Program-made: the position numbers and the translations under genes
Notes under the pieces: generated by a model
Told to the model about the DNA's origin: nothing
Seen by the model: only the letters and a program-made list of their open reading frames with translations
The model's database searches: none
Shown here: positions 15,101 to 23,636 of the stretch, piece by piece
How the letters are laid out: each line of letters begins with the position of its first letter
Position numbering within the stretch: the stretch's first letter is position 1
NCBI GenBank assembly: GCA_947493175.1
Contig: CANLQD010000005.1
Span: forward strand, 1 to 64,000
DNA from: an uncultured Flavobacteriaceae bacterium
GTDB lineage: Bacteria; Bacteroidota; Bacteroidia; Flavobacteriales; Flavobacteriaceae
Length of the DNA: 64,000 nucleotides
Direction: 5' to 3'

Positions 15101-16780
15101 ATGAAACCTATTACTCAATATACAAAAAGTGGACGCATCAATATTGCTTATCAGGTTTTTGGTTCTGGTTCCATTGACCTAGTCTATATCCCAGGGTGGG
15201 TCTCTAATATTGATTTGATGTGGGCTTGTCCCGAGCTAGTGGATTTTTTATTGGAATTGGGCAAAATAGCGAGGGTCATCTTATTTGATAAAAGAGGTAC
15301 CGGGCTTTCTGATCGCATCGTCGAACTTTCCACGCTCGAGGAGCGAATGGAAGATATTCGAGTGGTTATGGACGCAGTCGGTTCACAAAAAGCGGTTCTA
15401 TTCGGTCACTCAGAAGGTGGTTCAGTGTCTGCTTTGTTCGCTGCCACATATCCCAAACGGGTCATTTCTTTGATAGCCTTCGGCATATTCGCCAAACGCA
15501 AATACGCACCTCACTATCCGTGGGCACCTACTGACGTAGAGCGTCAAAAGGTTTACGACATGATTGAGAATAATTGGGGAAGTGGAGAGATGAATCTTGA
15601 AACCCTCGCCCCTTCCAAAGCTAAGGATCCAGTGTTTATGAACTGGTTGGCCAATTATTTTAGGTCAGGCGCGAGTCCAAGTGCCGCGATGGTACTTACC
15701 AAAATGAACTCTGAGGTAGATATCATAGACATACTTGGTTCTATTGAAGTACCAACGTTGATCATGCAGCGCACTAATGATATCGATGTGAAAATTGAGG
15801 AAGGCAGGTTTATAGCGGAGCAGATCCCCAACGCTGAATTTGTGGAATTTGATGGTAATGATCATCTTTTTTGGGTGGGTAACACCAAAGAGGTACTAGA
15901 TCAAATGAAATCCTTCATCGTTAAGAAAAATGGATCTCGGCATTACCAACAACAACTATTTACCATAGGTGCGGCAAGAATCGTTTCCAATCAAAGGCCA
16001 AATACCGACCAACTAGCGCAACTGACTACTTTTGTTTCAAAATACCTGGGAAAAACTATTCAGAGCGATGGGCAGACCTTCGTTGCCACTTTTGAAGGAC
16101 CTAGCAAAGCGGTTCATTGTGGACTAGGTTTGATAGATATCGCAACAAGTCTGAACGCTAAGATAGTACTAGGAATTCATATCAAAGAGGGTGCAGTGGC
16201 TGAATCACACTTTGTAAGTGCAGAGACAAATGCACTGATTGAATCTATTTTTGAAAAAGCCGAACCCAATCAAATCTTGATTACCCAGACCGTAAAAAAC
16301 CTTTTGTCCGGATCTGGCCTACGTTTTTCCTCCATTAGTAAATCCATCATTTATTCTACCCGGGGCGAGCCGTTACTACTGTTTTCAGTTGAGGATGATT
16401 ATAGGCCTCAGCATCAACGTGCCGAAGCTTTTCAAATTACGCTTCCTTCTACTAACGACTCCTTTTTGGAAAATGTCCTAAAACCCATCGATGATCATCT
16501 AGACGATCAATTCTTCAGTGTAGAGACTCTATGCAAGCAAATTGGTATCAGCGAGAGACAATTACAACGCAAGCTAAAAGCACTTACGAACAAATCGCCC
16601 AATCAGCTTATTTCTTCGGTAAGACTGCACCGGGCAAAAGAGCTTTTACTACAAAACAAGCACAATGTTGCTGAAATTGCTTATCAAACTGGTTTTTCCA
16701 ACCCTTCCTATTTCTCTAAATCCTTTAAAAAGGAATTTGGCATAAGCCCCTCCATGTTGCGACAAAAACAGGTATCATAA
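15101..16780 (+). CDS. Alpha/beta hydrolase - degenerate cyclase-homology - AraC DNA-binding fusion
   Basis: 559 aa, cytoplasmic. Residues 1-275 are an alpha/beta hydrolase: DLVYIPGWVSNID, nucleophile elbow GHSEGG (Ser about 107), and GNDHLFW with the likely catalytic His. Residues about 285-440 match the class III cyclase-homology domain seen after this hydrolase in other bacteria (TFVATFEGPSKAVHCGL, QILITQTVKNLLSGSGLRF). The motif that binds metal in active cyclases (FTDIVGST-like) is replaced by AARIVSNQ, so catalysis is unlikely. Residues about 455-559 are an AraC helix-turn-helix (ISERQLQRKLKALTNKSPNQLI, HNVAEIAYQTGFSNPSYFSKSFKKEFG). It is probably a one-component regulator sensing a small ligand through the hydrolase fold. 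Single gene, convergent with the symporter. Confidence 0.85.
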   Translation: MKPITQYTKSGRINIAYQVFGSGSIDLVYIPGWVSNIDLMWACPELVDFLLELGKIARVILFDKRGTGLSDRIVELSTLEERMEDIRVVMDAVGSQKAVLFGHSEGGSVSALFAATYPKRVISLIAFGIFAKRKYAPHYPWAPTDVERQKVYDMIENNWGSGEMNLETLAPSKAKDPVFMNWLANYFRSGASPSAAMVLTKMNSEVDIIDILGSIEVPTLIMQRTNDIDVKIEEGRFIAEQIPNAEFVEFDGNDHLFWVGNTKEVLDQMKSFIVKKNGSRHYQQQLFTIGAARIVSNQRPNTDQLAQLTTFVSKYLGKTIQSDGQTFVATFEGPSKAVHCGLGLIDIATSLNAKIVLGIHIKEGAVAESHFVSAETNALIESIFEKAEPNQILITQTVKNLLSGSGLRFSSISKSIIYSTRGEPLLLFSVEDDYRPQHQRAEAFQITLPSTNDSFLENVLKPIDDHLDDQFFSVETLCKQIGISERQLQRKLKALTNKSPNQLISSVRLHRAKELLLQNKHNVAEIAYQTGFSNPSYFSKSFKKEFGISPSMLRQKQVS

Positions 16781-16857
16781 ATCAGGGTATTTATCAAAAA
16801 AACAATTGGTTATCTACTACGTTTACTAACCTATTTTAGGTAGAAACAGAAGAACCG

Positions 16858-18429
16858 CTACGACAATAAAATATAGATCAAGACGGTTGCCGCCACTAGG
16901 ACCACCCCCATGATATTTACCAGCGACCAACTCTTTTCTACCATTTCATCTGGCACCTCGACCGTATCTATTTTTTGTCGATACAGGGCAGAAAAAGCGA
17001 ACATGATGATAAAGTTCAACACGAACTCGATGCCCCATAAATGAACAAAATGAATATCGACCTTTAAGATAAAGGTAGTTAAGATGTAAAATGTAAAACC
17101 AAAAAACAGACCGGCCTTTGCACCGTTAGCATTTACCGATTTAACAAATATCCCTGCGATAATGACCGATGAAATCGGGATAAAGAAAATTCCATTCAGT
17201 TCTTGTAAGAGAAAATACAGTCCGTCCGGGGCATACGCCACTAAAGGGGCCACTGTAATCGAGACGACCGCCAACAAAACCGATACCAGCTTCCCATAGC
17301 GAACCAACTTTGCATCTGAAACCTTGGGATTAATGGTTTTTTTATAGATGTCATAGCAAAAAACGGTACTTGCCGAATTTAAGACACTGTTGAACGTACT
17401 AAGCACGGCACCTAGAATAACTGCGGCAAAAAAACCGAACAAATAGGTAGGCAACACTTTTTTCACCAACATCGGATAAATCAAATCTGGTGTTTCATAG
17501 TAGGAATCCTGAAAATAGTAAAAAGCAATTAGTCCGGGGAGTACAATGATCAAGGGAACCAAAAGCTTTAAGATACCGGTGTAAATGAGTCCTTTTTGTG
17601 CCTCTACCAAATTCTTGGCACCAAATGCCCTTTGAATGATTGCCTGGTTCATACCCCAGAAATAGATTTGATTGATCATTAAACCTGTAAATAGTACCGA
17701 AAATGGCAACACGGAATCTGGCTTTCCAATAATATCAAATTTATCGGGAGCAAAATTGTAGACAGTGGTCAACCCTTCAAAAACATCACCACTTCCAATC
17801 TCGTAAAGCGCTATACCGGGAATCAACAATCCGCCCAGCATGAGACCCACACCGTTGAGCGTATCTGAATAGGCCACTGCCTTTAATCCTCCAAATATGG
17901 CGTATAATGATCCTATGACACCAATGGCTAAAATAGTGTATACCATCGCCATACTTTTAGGCACATTAAAAAGTGTTGAAAAATCGAATACACTCTCGAT
18001 ATTAATAGCCCCTGAATAGAGTACGATGGGCAGCAGGGTAACCACAAAGGAAAGCATCAACAAAAATGCCACTATGGAACGGGTAGTGCCATCAAAACGT
18101 TTTTCTAAAAACTCGGGAATGGTCGTTAACCCCATCCGAATAAAGCGAGGGAGAAAAAATATGGCGGCAATGACCAAGGCAATCGCCGACGTAACCTCCC
18201 AAGCGATGACAATAATTCCGTTCTTATAGGAGCTACCGTTCATCCCTATCAGGTGTTCCGTAGAGATGTTGGTGAGAATCATGGAACCTGCTATAATCGG
18301 TCCCGTTAGACTTTTCCCGGCCAAAAAATACCCTTGAGCTGTTTTAAAATTGTCTTTTCGAAGCTTGTATACGGTGTAGATAATGACAAGAAACGTAAAT
18401 CCAAAAAAGCCCAGGTAGGTTGAAGTCAT
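16858..18429 (-). CDS. SSS-family sodium:solute symporter (sugar/inositol type)
   Basis: 523 aa with about 14 hydrophobic segments. It belongs to the SGLT-like branch of the solute:sodium symporter family, shown by AGSMILTNISTEHLIGMNGSSYKNG near residues 47-71, the GGLKAVAYSD sequence near 185, FWGMNQAIIQRAFGAKN near 258, and STFNSVLNSASTVFCYDIY near 343. The gene starts 16 bp after the inositol oxygenase gene ends, so it is probably cotranscribed and imports myo-inositol or a related product. Substrate is inferred from context only. Confidence 0.88.
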   Translation of the reverse strand: MTSTYLGFFGFTFLVIIYTVYKLRKDNFKTAQGYFLAGKSLTGPIIAGSMILTNISTEHLIGMNGSSYKNGIIVIAWEVTSAIALVIAAIFFLPRFIRMGLTTIPEFLEKRFDGTTRSIVAFLLMLSFVVTLLPIVLYSGAINIESVFDFSTLFNVPKSMAMVYTILAIGVIGSLYAIFGGLKAVAYSDTLNGVGLMLGGLLIPGIALYEIGSGDVFEGLTTVYNFAPDKFDIIGKPDSVLPFSVLFTGLMINQIYFWGMNQAIIQRAFGAKNLVEAQKGLIYTGILKLLVPLIIVLPGLIAFYYFQDSYYETPDLIYPMLVKKVLPTYLFGFFAAVILGAVLSTFNSVLNSASTVFCYDIYKKTINPKVSDAKLVRYGKLVSVLLAVVSITVAPLVAYAPDGLYFLLQELNGIFFIPISSVIIAGIFVKSVNANGAKAGLFFGFTFYILTTFILKVDIHFVHLWGIEFVLNFIIMFAFSALYRQKIDTVEVPDEMVEKSWSLVNIMGVVLVAATVLIYILLS

Positions 18430-18444
18430 TATAGCTACAGCTCG

Positions 18445-19323
18445 TTAAAACTTCAAAGTATCGGGCAAGTATTTGGCGACCAAATCCTCGTAATACGGTT
18501 TTAGTGCTTTGGCATCTGGTGGTGTCGGGGCTTTGGAATACAGGTCGTAAGGATTGAATTTCTTGACCCATTCGAACATTTCATGGTCTTTTTTGTTCAT
18601 TAAATGGTCGTAAGCAGCTTCTCTGTGTTGTGCATAGAACGAATGATACCGGATCATATACAATGCCGGATCGGGCAAATGGTCCTTTACGATTTGATAG
18701 AGGTATTCGTCGTGCCCCCAGCTCATCTTTACCTGATCGAGCCCACAATGTGCCTCGTAAATTCCCGATTTGGTTTGAAACCTTTCGTCAGAATAATCAG
18801 GATTATCCTTGAAAAACTCCGGATATACAATTTTATCAGAATAGGCGCAACCTACCGGAAACGTATCTCCGACAACTGCCCATTGTGGCTCACCGAACAG
18901 ACACAATACCTTTCCCATATCATGAATAAAACCTGTTAATACGAACCAATCGGGGTGACCGTCGGCCCGAATGGCCTCAGAAGTCTGTAACAAATGTTGT
19001 AACTGATCTAACTCAATATCGGGATCACTATCGTCTACTAGGGTATTTAGAAAAGCGACTGCATCCCAAAGGGACATTTCGCGCTTATCGAACTTTAAAA
19101 ACTCACGCTCTTTTTCGCAAACGAAATCGTACGTCTGAAATTGATGGTTCAAGCGATAAAATTCGCGCACTCCGTCGACCCTATCCGAATCTACATAATT
19201 GCGAAACTCCTCTTTTTGTTTTGAAGTTTCCTCGGGGTCGGGATATCTGGATAGCAAATCATTTTCCCAATCATCGACATCATACATGGGGGTGTTCTCC
19301 TTTTTTTTAGATGTACTTTTCAT
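18445..19323 (-). CDS. Myo-inositol oxygenase
   Basis: 292 aa, close to the family's usual length. MIOX uses a di-iron centre and oxygen to cleave myo-inositol to D-glucuronate. Family signatures are FRNYVDSDRVDGVREFYRLNHQFQTYDFV, LLQTSEAIRADGHPDWF, the iron-ligand motif FIHDMGKVL, WAVVGDTFPVGC, GHDEYLYQIVK, MIRYHSFYAQHREAAYDHLM and FNPYDLYSK. The first 12 residues (MKSTSKKKENTP) precede a second possible start at MYDVDDW. It sits between a hybrid sensor gene and a sodium symporter gene, so it probably feeds imported inositol into glucuronate catabolism. Confidence 0.93.
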   Translation of the reverse strand: MKSTSKKKENTPMYDVDDWENDLLSRYPDPEETSKQKEEFRNYVDSDRVDGVREFYRLNHQFQTYDFVCEKEREFLKFDKREMSLWDAVAFLNTLVDDSDPDIELDQLQHLLQTSEAIRADGHPDWFVLTGFIHDMGKVLCLFGEPQWAVVGDTFPVGCAYSDKIVYPEFFKDNPDYSDERFQTKSGIYEAHCGLDQVKMSWGHDEYLYQIVKDHLPDPALYMIRYHSFYAQHREAAYDHLMNKKDHEMFEWVKKFNPYDLYSKAPTPPDAKALKPYYEDLVAKYLPDTLKF

Positions 19324-19422
19324 AATCTTCCCTTAAAATACCTCTCTAAGATAGGGCATACAACTTGTATTCATATAGACTCAGATTGCAAAAACATAGA
19401 CACTTTTTCCAATTTTCGAATT

Positions 19423-22400
19423 TTAGTCCTTCACCTTGAGCTGTTTTTTTAGCAAGTTACTCGGTGGAAATCCAAACTGTTTTTTAAAGCATCTGCTAAA
19501 ATACAATGGGTCATTAAATCCGGTCATATCCGATACCTCAGAAACATTATATCTTAGTGAACGCAATAGAATTGCCGCCTTTTTTAGACGAACCGTTCGA
19601 ATAAATTCATTGGGTGCCAGATCTGTGAGCTCTTTTATTTTTCGATATAGTTTTGAAGAACTCATACCCAATTCTTGGCATAGAAACGAGGTTGTCAAAT
19701 AGTTTTCGGACAAATTGGACTCAATGAGTGCCGTTATCTTTTGCATAAGCTCCTCATCGATGGGTGAATGGGTCAACAAACTCACTTCACTTTCGGTCTC
19801 CGCCGAGAATTTCGCTTTCAGGTCTTTTCTTGAATTGATGATGTTAACTATTCTGGTCTTTAACAACGATGGATCAAACGGTTTTACCAAGTAGCCATCG
19901 GCACCTACATCGTACCCTTTGGCCTTATCATTATTTTCCGAGAGCGCAGTCAGTAAAATGACAGGGATGTGACTAATAATGGCATCATTCTTTAATGCTT
20001 TGCAGAATTGTATTCCGTTCATAATGGGCATCATTACGTCCGATACACATAAGATAGGCTTTAAATGTCTACAAAGTTGCAAACCTTCCTTACCGTTCTC
20101 GGCGCTATGTACTTTATAATAATCGGAAAGATAATCAACCAAGTAATTACGCAGTTCTGCATTATCTTCAATGATCACTATTGTTTCCTTCTGATGGTCG
20201 GTGCCGGTATCTTCTTTAGGGGAAACTATCATCGGACTCTCGTTCACCACCGAATTGACTTGACGCGGATTGATTTCCCGCAACTGGTATGCTTCCTTGG
20301 TAATGGGAATTTTTACGGTAAATATGGTACCCTCCGCAGCGTTGCTTACGAAACTGATCGTACCCTTGTGACGTTCTACCAAAGATTTCACAAGCGAAAG
20401 GCCAATACCTGAACCCGTTGTGCTTTCTTTGCTATTTCTGGCTTGATAAAATCGAGAAAAAATGTTTTTCTGGCTGGTTTTTGGTATTCCTATACCGTCA
20501 TCACTCACCTCAACGATCAAGTATTCTTTTGATTCGTCGTTTACTCCAATATACAAATCTACATTGCCGTTGCGTTTGGTAAACTTAAGGGCATTTGATA
20601 GTAAATTGTATAGAATCTTATCGTATTTGTCCTTATCGATCCAACCGAACAAGGTCTCGTTTTCGCAGTTGAAGCAAAAAGAGATGTTCTTGTTTTTTGC
20701 AAGCTCTTTAAATGATTCGAAAACTATCTTCGATTCCCTACGGATATTTGTCTGGGTTACTTTTAAATCCAGACCACCGGTTTGCGCCTTTCTGAAATCG
20801 AGTACCTGATTCACCAGTTTTAATAATCGATTTGCATTTTGATGTATGAGTTGTGACCTCGTTCCCTGATAATCATTGCCTTTCTCCTTGGCTTGCTGCA
20901 TCAAATCTTTTGCGGGCCCTAAGATAAGTGTCAAAGGAGTGCGAAGTTCATGGGATATATTCGTGAAAAATCGAAGTTTTTCATCATTTAATTTCTTGTT
21001 GCGCTCCTGTTTTAGTTTTGAAGCCAATAATTCTTGTCGCAAGCGTATGCGCTCCTTGATTATTTTTTGTGCTAAAAACCCTAGTATCAACAAAGTAAAA
21101 AGAGCTAAAAGAAATGCCTTATAGGTAAGCCAAAAAGGAGAAAGCACCCTTATACGGTAAGAAGCTTCGTCGCTCCAATATCCATTGCTATTGCTTGCCC
21201 TCAAACGAAAGGTATAATCACCCGGATACAGATTCGTATACTGTACGGTTCTTGCGCCGCTATTGACCGATATCCAATCCTCATCAAAGCCTTCGAGCAT
21301 ATACTGGTATCTGTTTTGGAGTTGGTTTGAATAGGACGGACTTGAAAACTGTAAGGAGAAGTTTCTGTTTTTATAGTCGAGTTCGATTTCATTTTCGAAA
21401 TTCAGTCCATTCGAGTGAAACCTTTGCCCATTGATCTCAAGACCGTTATATATTTCTTTGTTCTGAACCTTAAACTCGCTTATAAAGGGTTTCGGTGCCC
21501 AGAGCTCCTCTTCCAATGTATAGGGTGAAAAAGAAATGACCCCGTTCTTACCAGCTAAATATATAAGTGTATCGTTAAAATGGTAAAAACCGCTGGCACT
21601 GAACACGTCGAGCCTATTTCCACTATCTACATGAAATAGTTTAGCCTTTCCGGGTGCTTCGCCATTACTTTGAAACTTTGCAATGTTATTGTTGTTCATA
21701 TTCAACCACAAAATACCTTTGGCGTCCAAAACCATATCGGTAATCCATTCCCCTTCCAATTCCTTGGGTTCTCGTAATCTTTTAAAATCATCGCTTACCT
21801 CATCATAAAAAGCCAATCCTGAACGGGTAGCCGCCCAAACTGTTTGGGTATCATCTACGATAACGTCACTCACGTTGTCGTGTGGCAATGCATCTTCTTT
21901 CTCGGTACTTGCCCTGTATACCTTTTCATGTTTCGAATCCAAGCGATAGCTGACCACTCCTTCTTCAGTAGCGAACCAGATGCGATCCCCTTCCTTGGAA
22001 GCGACCATCTTATTAATAGAACTATTGCCTAAAAGACGGCCTTTATCTTTATCGACTATCAATGTATTCTTATCAAGAAACACGGCTCCTTCCCCAAAAG
22101 ATCCAACCATCATTTTTTCATCCCCTAGCATCAGAAAGGAAAGCACAGCTGCTTTCCGAAAACCGACATCGAGTATTTTAGAGGTTTGTTTTGGGTAATC
22201 GTATACCAATATCTTACCACTCCATAGTCCACAGAAAAAAGTTCTGCCATCCTCTGAATAAATACTCGCGATATCTTTTGCCGAGTGTTTTAAAGGTTTA
22301 AAGCCATCTTGATTTGAAATAAAAAGACCATTATGCCGGGTAGCAACGATCAGCTTGGCATCATGAGTTCTGGAAAAGCCTCTGATGCGAGGAACCTGAT

Positions 22401-23511
22401 TTGATATATGTGCTGAAATACCTTTGTTGAGCTTGAACTGGTTTTCGTAGGGGTCGTATTTATCAAGTCCGTCTTCCGTTCCTATCCATAAAACCCCTGA
22501 TGGGTCGAAATGCAGGGCCGATATTAAATTATTCACGAGCGAGGTATCATCGGAAAGTATGGTATAGTGCCACTCAAAATCTCCTTTTGCGATATCTTCC
22601 AATTCGGTACATACCAATAACCCTCCTAGGGTACCTACCCAGTATTTACCATCTGGTGCTCGGGCTACCGATACAAAATAGGGGCCCAGGTTTTCTTGGA
22701 CAGCCTTGTTTTCGATAGCAAGGTTTTCAAAACTATCTCTTGAAGCATTCCATATAAAAAGACCTTCCCGGGTACCTACAAAAATATCCGCTTTGTGATC
22801 TTCATAAATAAAGTTGATGTACGGGTTTACGGTCTTTGTATCGGGATTCCTCAATTCATACTGTACAATCTGTCCCAAACTACCATCGGATGTCAAAGAA
22901 ATTCTAGCCACTGATGCCGTATCGTAGGTGCCTATCCATAGCTGCCCTTTTTTATCTTCAAAAATCTCCTTGATATAGTAGAAACCTTCGATATCAATTT
23001 TCGAAAACGTTTTTAAAGCGGTATCGAAAAGGTACAGCCCCTTTGTTTTGGTACCGACCCAGACCCTGTCGAAATTATCGACATGAATAGCGCGTATTTC
23101 ATTGTCGGCCAAACTATGGGGATTGCCCTTTTCCGGTAAAAATGTAGTGAATACCTCCTTGTGCAACTCGAGTAGGGTAAGGCCATTTCGAGTACCTATC
23201 CAGAGGTGATTATTGGCTTGGTCTAGCTCAAGCGCTGTAATATCATTGTCGTTCAGGGCATTTTTATGATTGCCTCCGCTTAGATAGGATTTAAATTGAT
23301 ATCCATCAAAACGATTTAGGCCCGAAAAGGTGCCTATCCATAAAAATCCGTTATCGTCTTGAACGATATGTCGAACAGAATTATGTGATAACCCATCATT
23401 GTAATTGTAGTGTTCAAATTTGATGTTTTGAGCTGTCAAAAACGCACCGACGAAACAGGTTAGCCACCACAACCTGCATCCCTTATATGTTGTTGATCGA
23501 TCTAAAAACAT
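19423..23511 (-). CDS. Hybrid two-component system protein (periplasmic sensor, kinase, receiver, AraC)
   Basis: 1362 aa. Signal peptide to about residue 28. A periplasmic two-bladed propeller sensor follows (repeats such as DDNGFLWIGTFSGLNRFDG, DNFDRVWVGTKTKGLYLF, DPSGVLWIGTEDGLDKYDP), then a Y_Y_Y domain to about 790, one membrane helix about 800-820, HisKA (FFTNISHELRTPLTLI, His about 853), HATPase (NLLSNALKFTKRNG, DDGIGIPK, GSGIGLSLV), a receiver (VCVSDVMMPIMNG, phospho-Asp about 1157) and an AraC domain at the C-terminus. HTCS proteins sense an oligosaccharide and activate their polysaccharide locus, here presumably the SusC/SusD operon. It lies next to GH92 with a long inverted repeat upstream. 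Confidence 0.96.
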   Translation of the reverse strand: MFLDRSTTYKGCRLWWLTCFVGAFLTAQNIKFEHYNYNDGLSHNSVRHIVQDDNGFLWIGTFSGLNRFDGYQFKSYLSGGNHKNALNDNDITALELDQANNHLWIGTRNGLTLLELHKEVFTTFLPEKGNPHSLADNEIRAIHVDNFDRVWVGTKTKGLYLFDTALKTFSKIDIEGFYYIKEIFEDKKGQLWIGTYDTASVARISLTSDGSLGQIVQYELRNPDTKTVNPYINFIYEDHKADIFVGTREGLFIWNASRDSFENLAIENKAVQENLGPYFVSVARAPDGKYWVGTLGGLLVCTELEDIAKGDFEWHYTILSDDTSLVNNLISALHFDPSGVLWIGTEDGLDKYDPYENQFKLNKGISAHISNQVPRIRGFSRTHDAKLIVATRHNGLFISNQDGFKPLKHSAKDIASIYSEDGRTFFCGLWSGKILVYDYPKQTSKILDVGFRKAAVLSFLMLGDEKMMVGSFGEGAVFLDKNTLIVDKDKGRLLGNSSINKMVASKEGDRIWFATEEGVVSYRLDSKHEKVYRASTEKEDALPHDNVSDVIVDDTQTVWAATRSGLAFYDEVSDDFKRLREPKELEGEWITDMVLDAKGILWLNMNNNNIAKFQSNGEAPGKAKLFHVDSGNRLDVFSASGFYHFNDTLIYLAGKNGVISFSPYTLEEELWAPKPFISEFKVQNKEIYNGLEINGQRFHSNGLNFENEIELDYKNRNFSLQFSSPSYSNQLQNRYQYMLEGFDEDWISVNSGARTVQYTNLYPGDYTFRLRASNSNGYWSDEASYRIRVLSPFWLTYKAFLLALFTLLILGFLAQKIIKERIRLRQELLASKLKQERNKKLNDEKLRFFTNISHELRTPLTLILGPAKDLMQQAKEKGNDYQGTRSQLIHQNANRLLKLVNQVLDFRKAQTGGLDLKVTQTNIRRESKIVFESFKELAKNKNISFCFNCENETLFGWIDKDKYDKILYNLLSNALKFTKRNGNVDLYIGVNDESKEYLIVEVSDDGIGIPKTSQKNIFSRFYQARNSKESTTGSGIGLSLVKSLVERHKGTISFVSNAAEGTIFTVKIPITKEAYQLREINPRQVNSVVNESPMIVSPKEDTGTDHQKETIVIIEDNAELRNYLVDYLSDYYKVHSAENGKEGLQLCRHLKPILCVSDVMMPIMNGIQFCKALKNDAIISHIPVILLTALSENNDKAKGYDVGADGYLVKPFDPSLLKTRIVNIINSRKDLKAKFSAETESEVSLLTHSPIDEELMQKITALIESNLSENYLTTSFLCQELGMSSSKLYRKIKELTDLAPNEFIRTVRLKKAAILLRSLRYNVSEVSDMTGFNDPLYFSRCFKKQFGFPPSNLLKKQLKVKD

Positions 23512-23541
23512 ACCATAATTTACAATTTATGGACCACTTTG

Positions 23542-23584
23542 ACGTCATTGCTCCGATATATGCCAAAGACCGGAGCAATTACGT
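23542..23584. repeat. 14-bp inverted repeat upstream of the hybrid regulator gene
   Basis: ACGTCATTGCTCCG (23542-23555) and CGGAGCAATTACGT (23571-23584) are complementary at 13 of 14 positions around a 15-nt spacer. The element lies 31-73 bp before the hybrid regulator start, in the 125-bp gap after GH92. There is no T-run on either side, so it is either an RNA hairpin in the leader or a protein-binding site. Confidence 0.65.
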
Positions 23585-23636
23585 AGGACTCCAATATACT
23601 TTCCAATTGTTATGCCCTTATGGTTTCTTACCAGAC

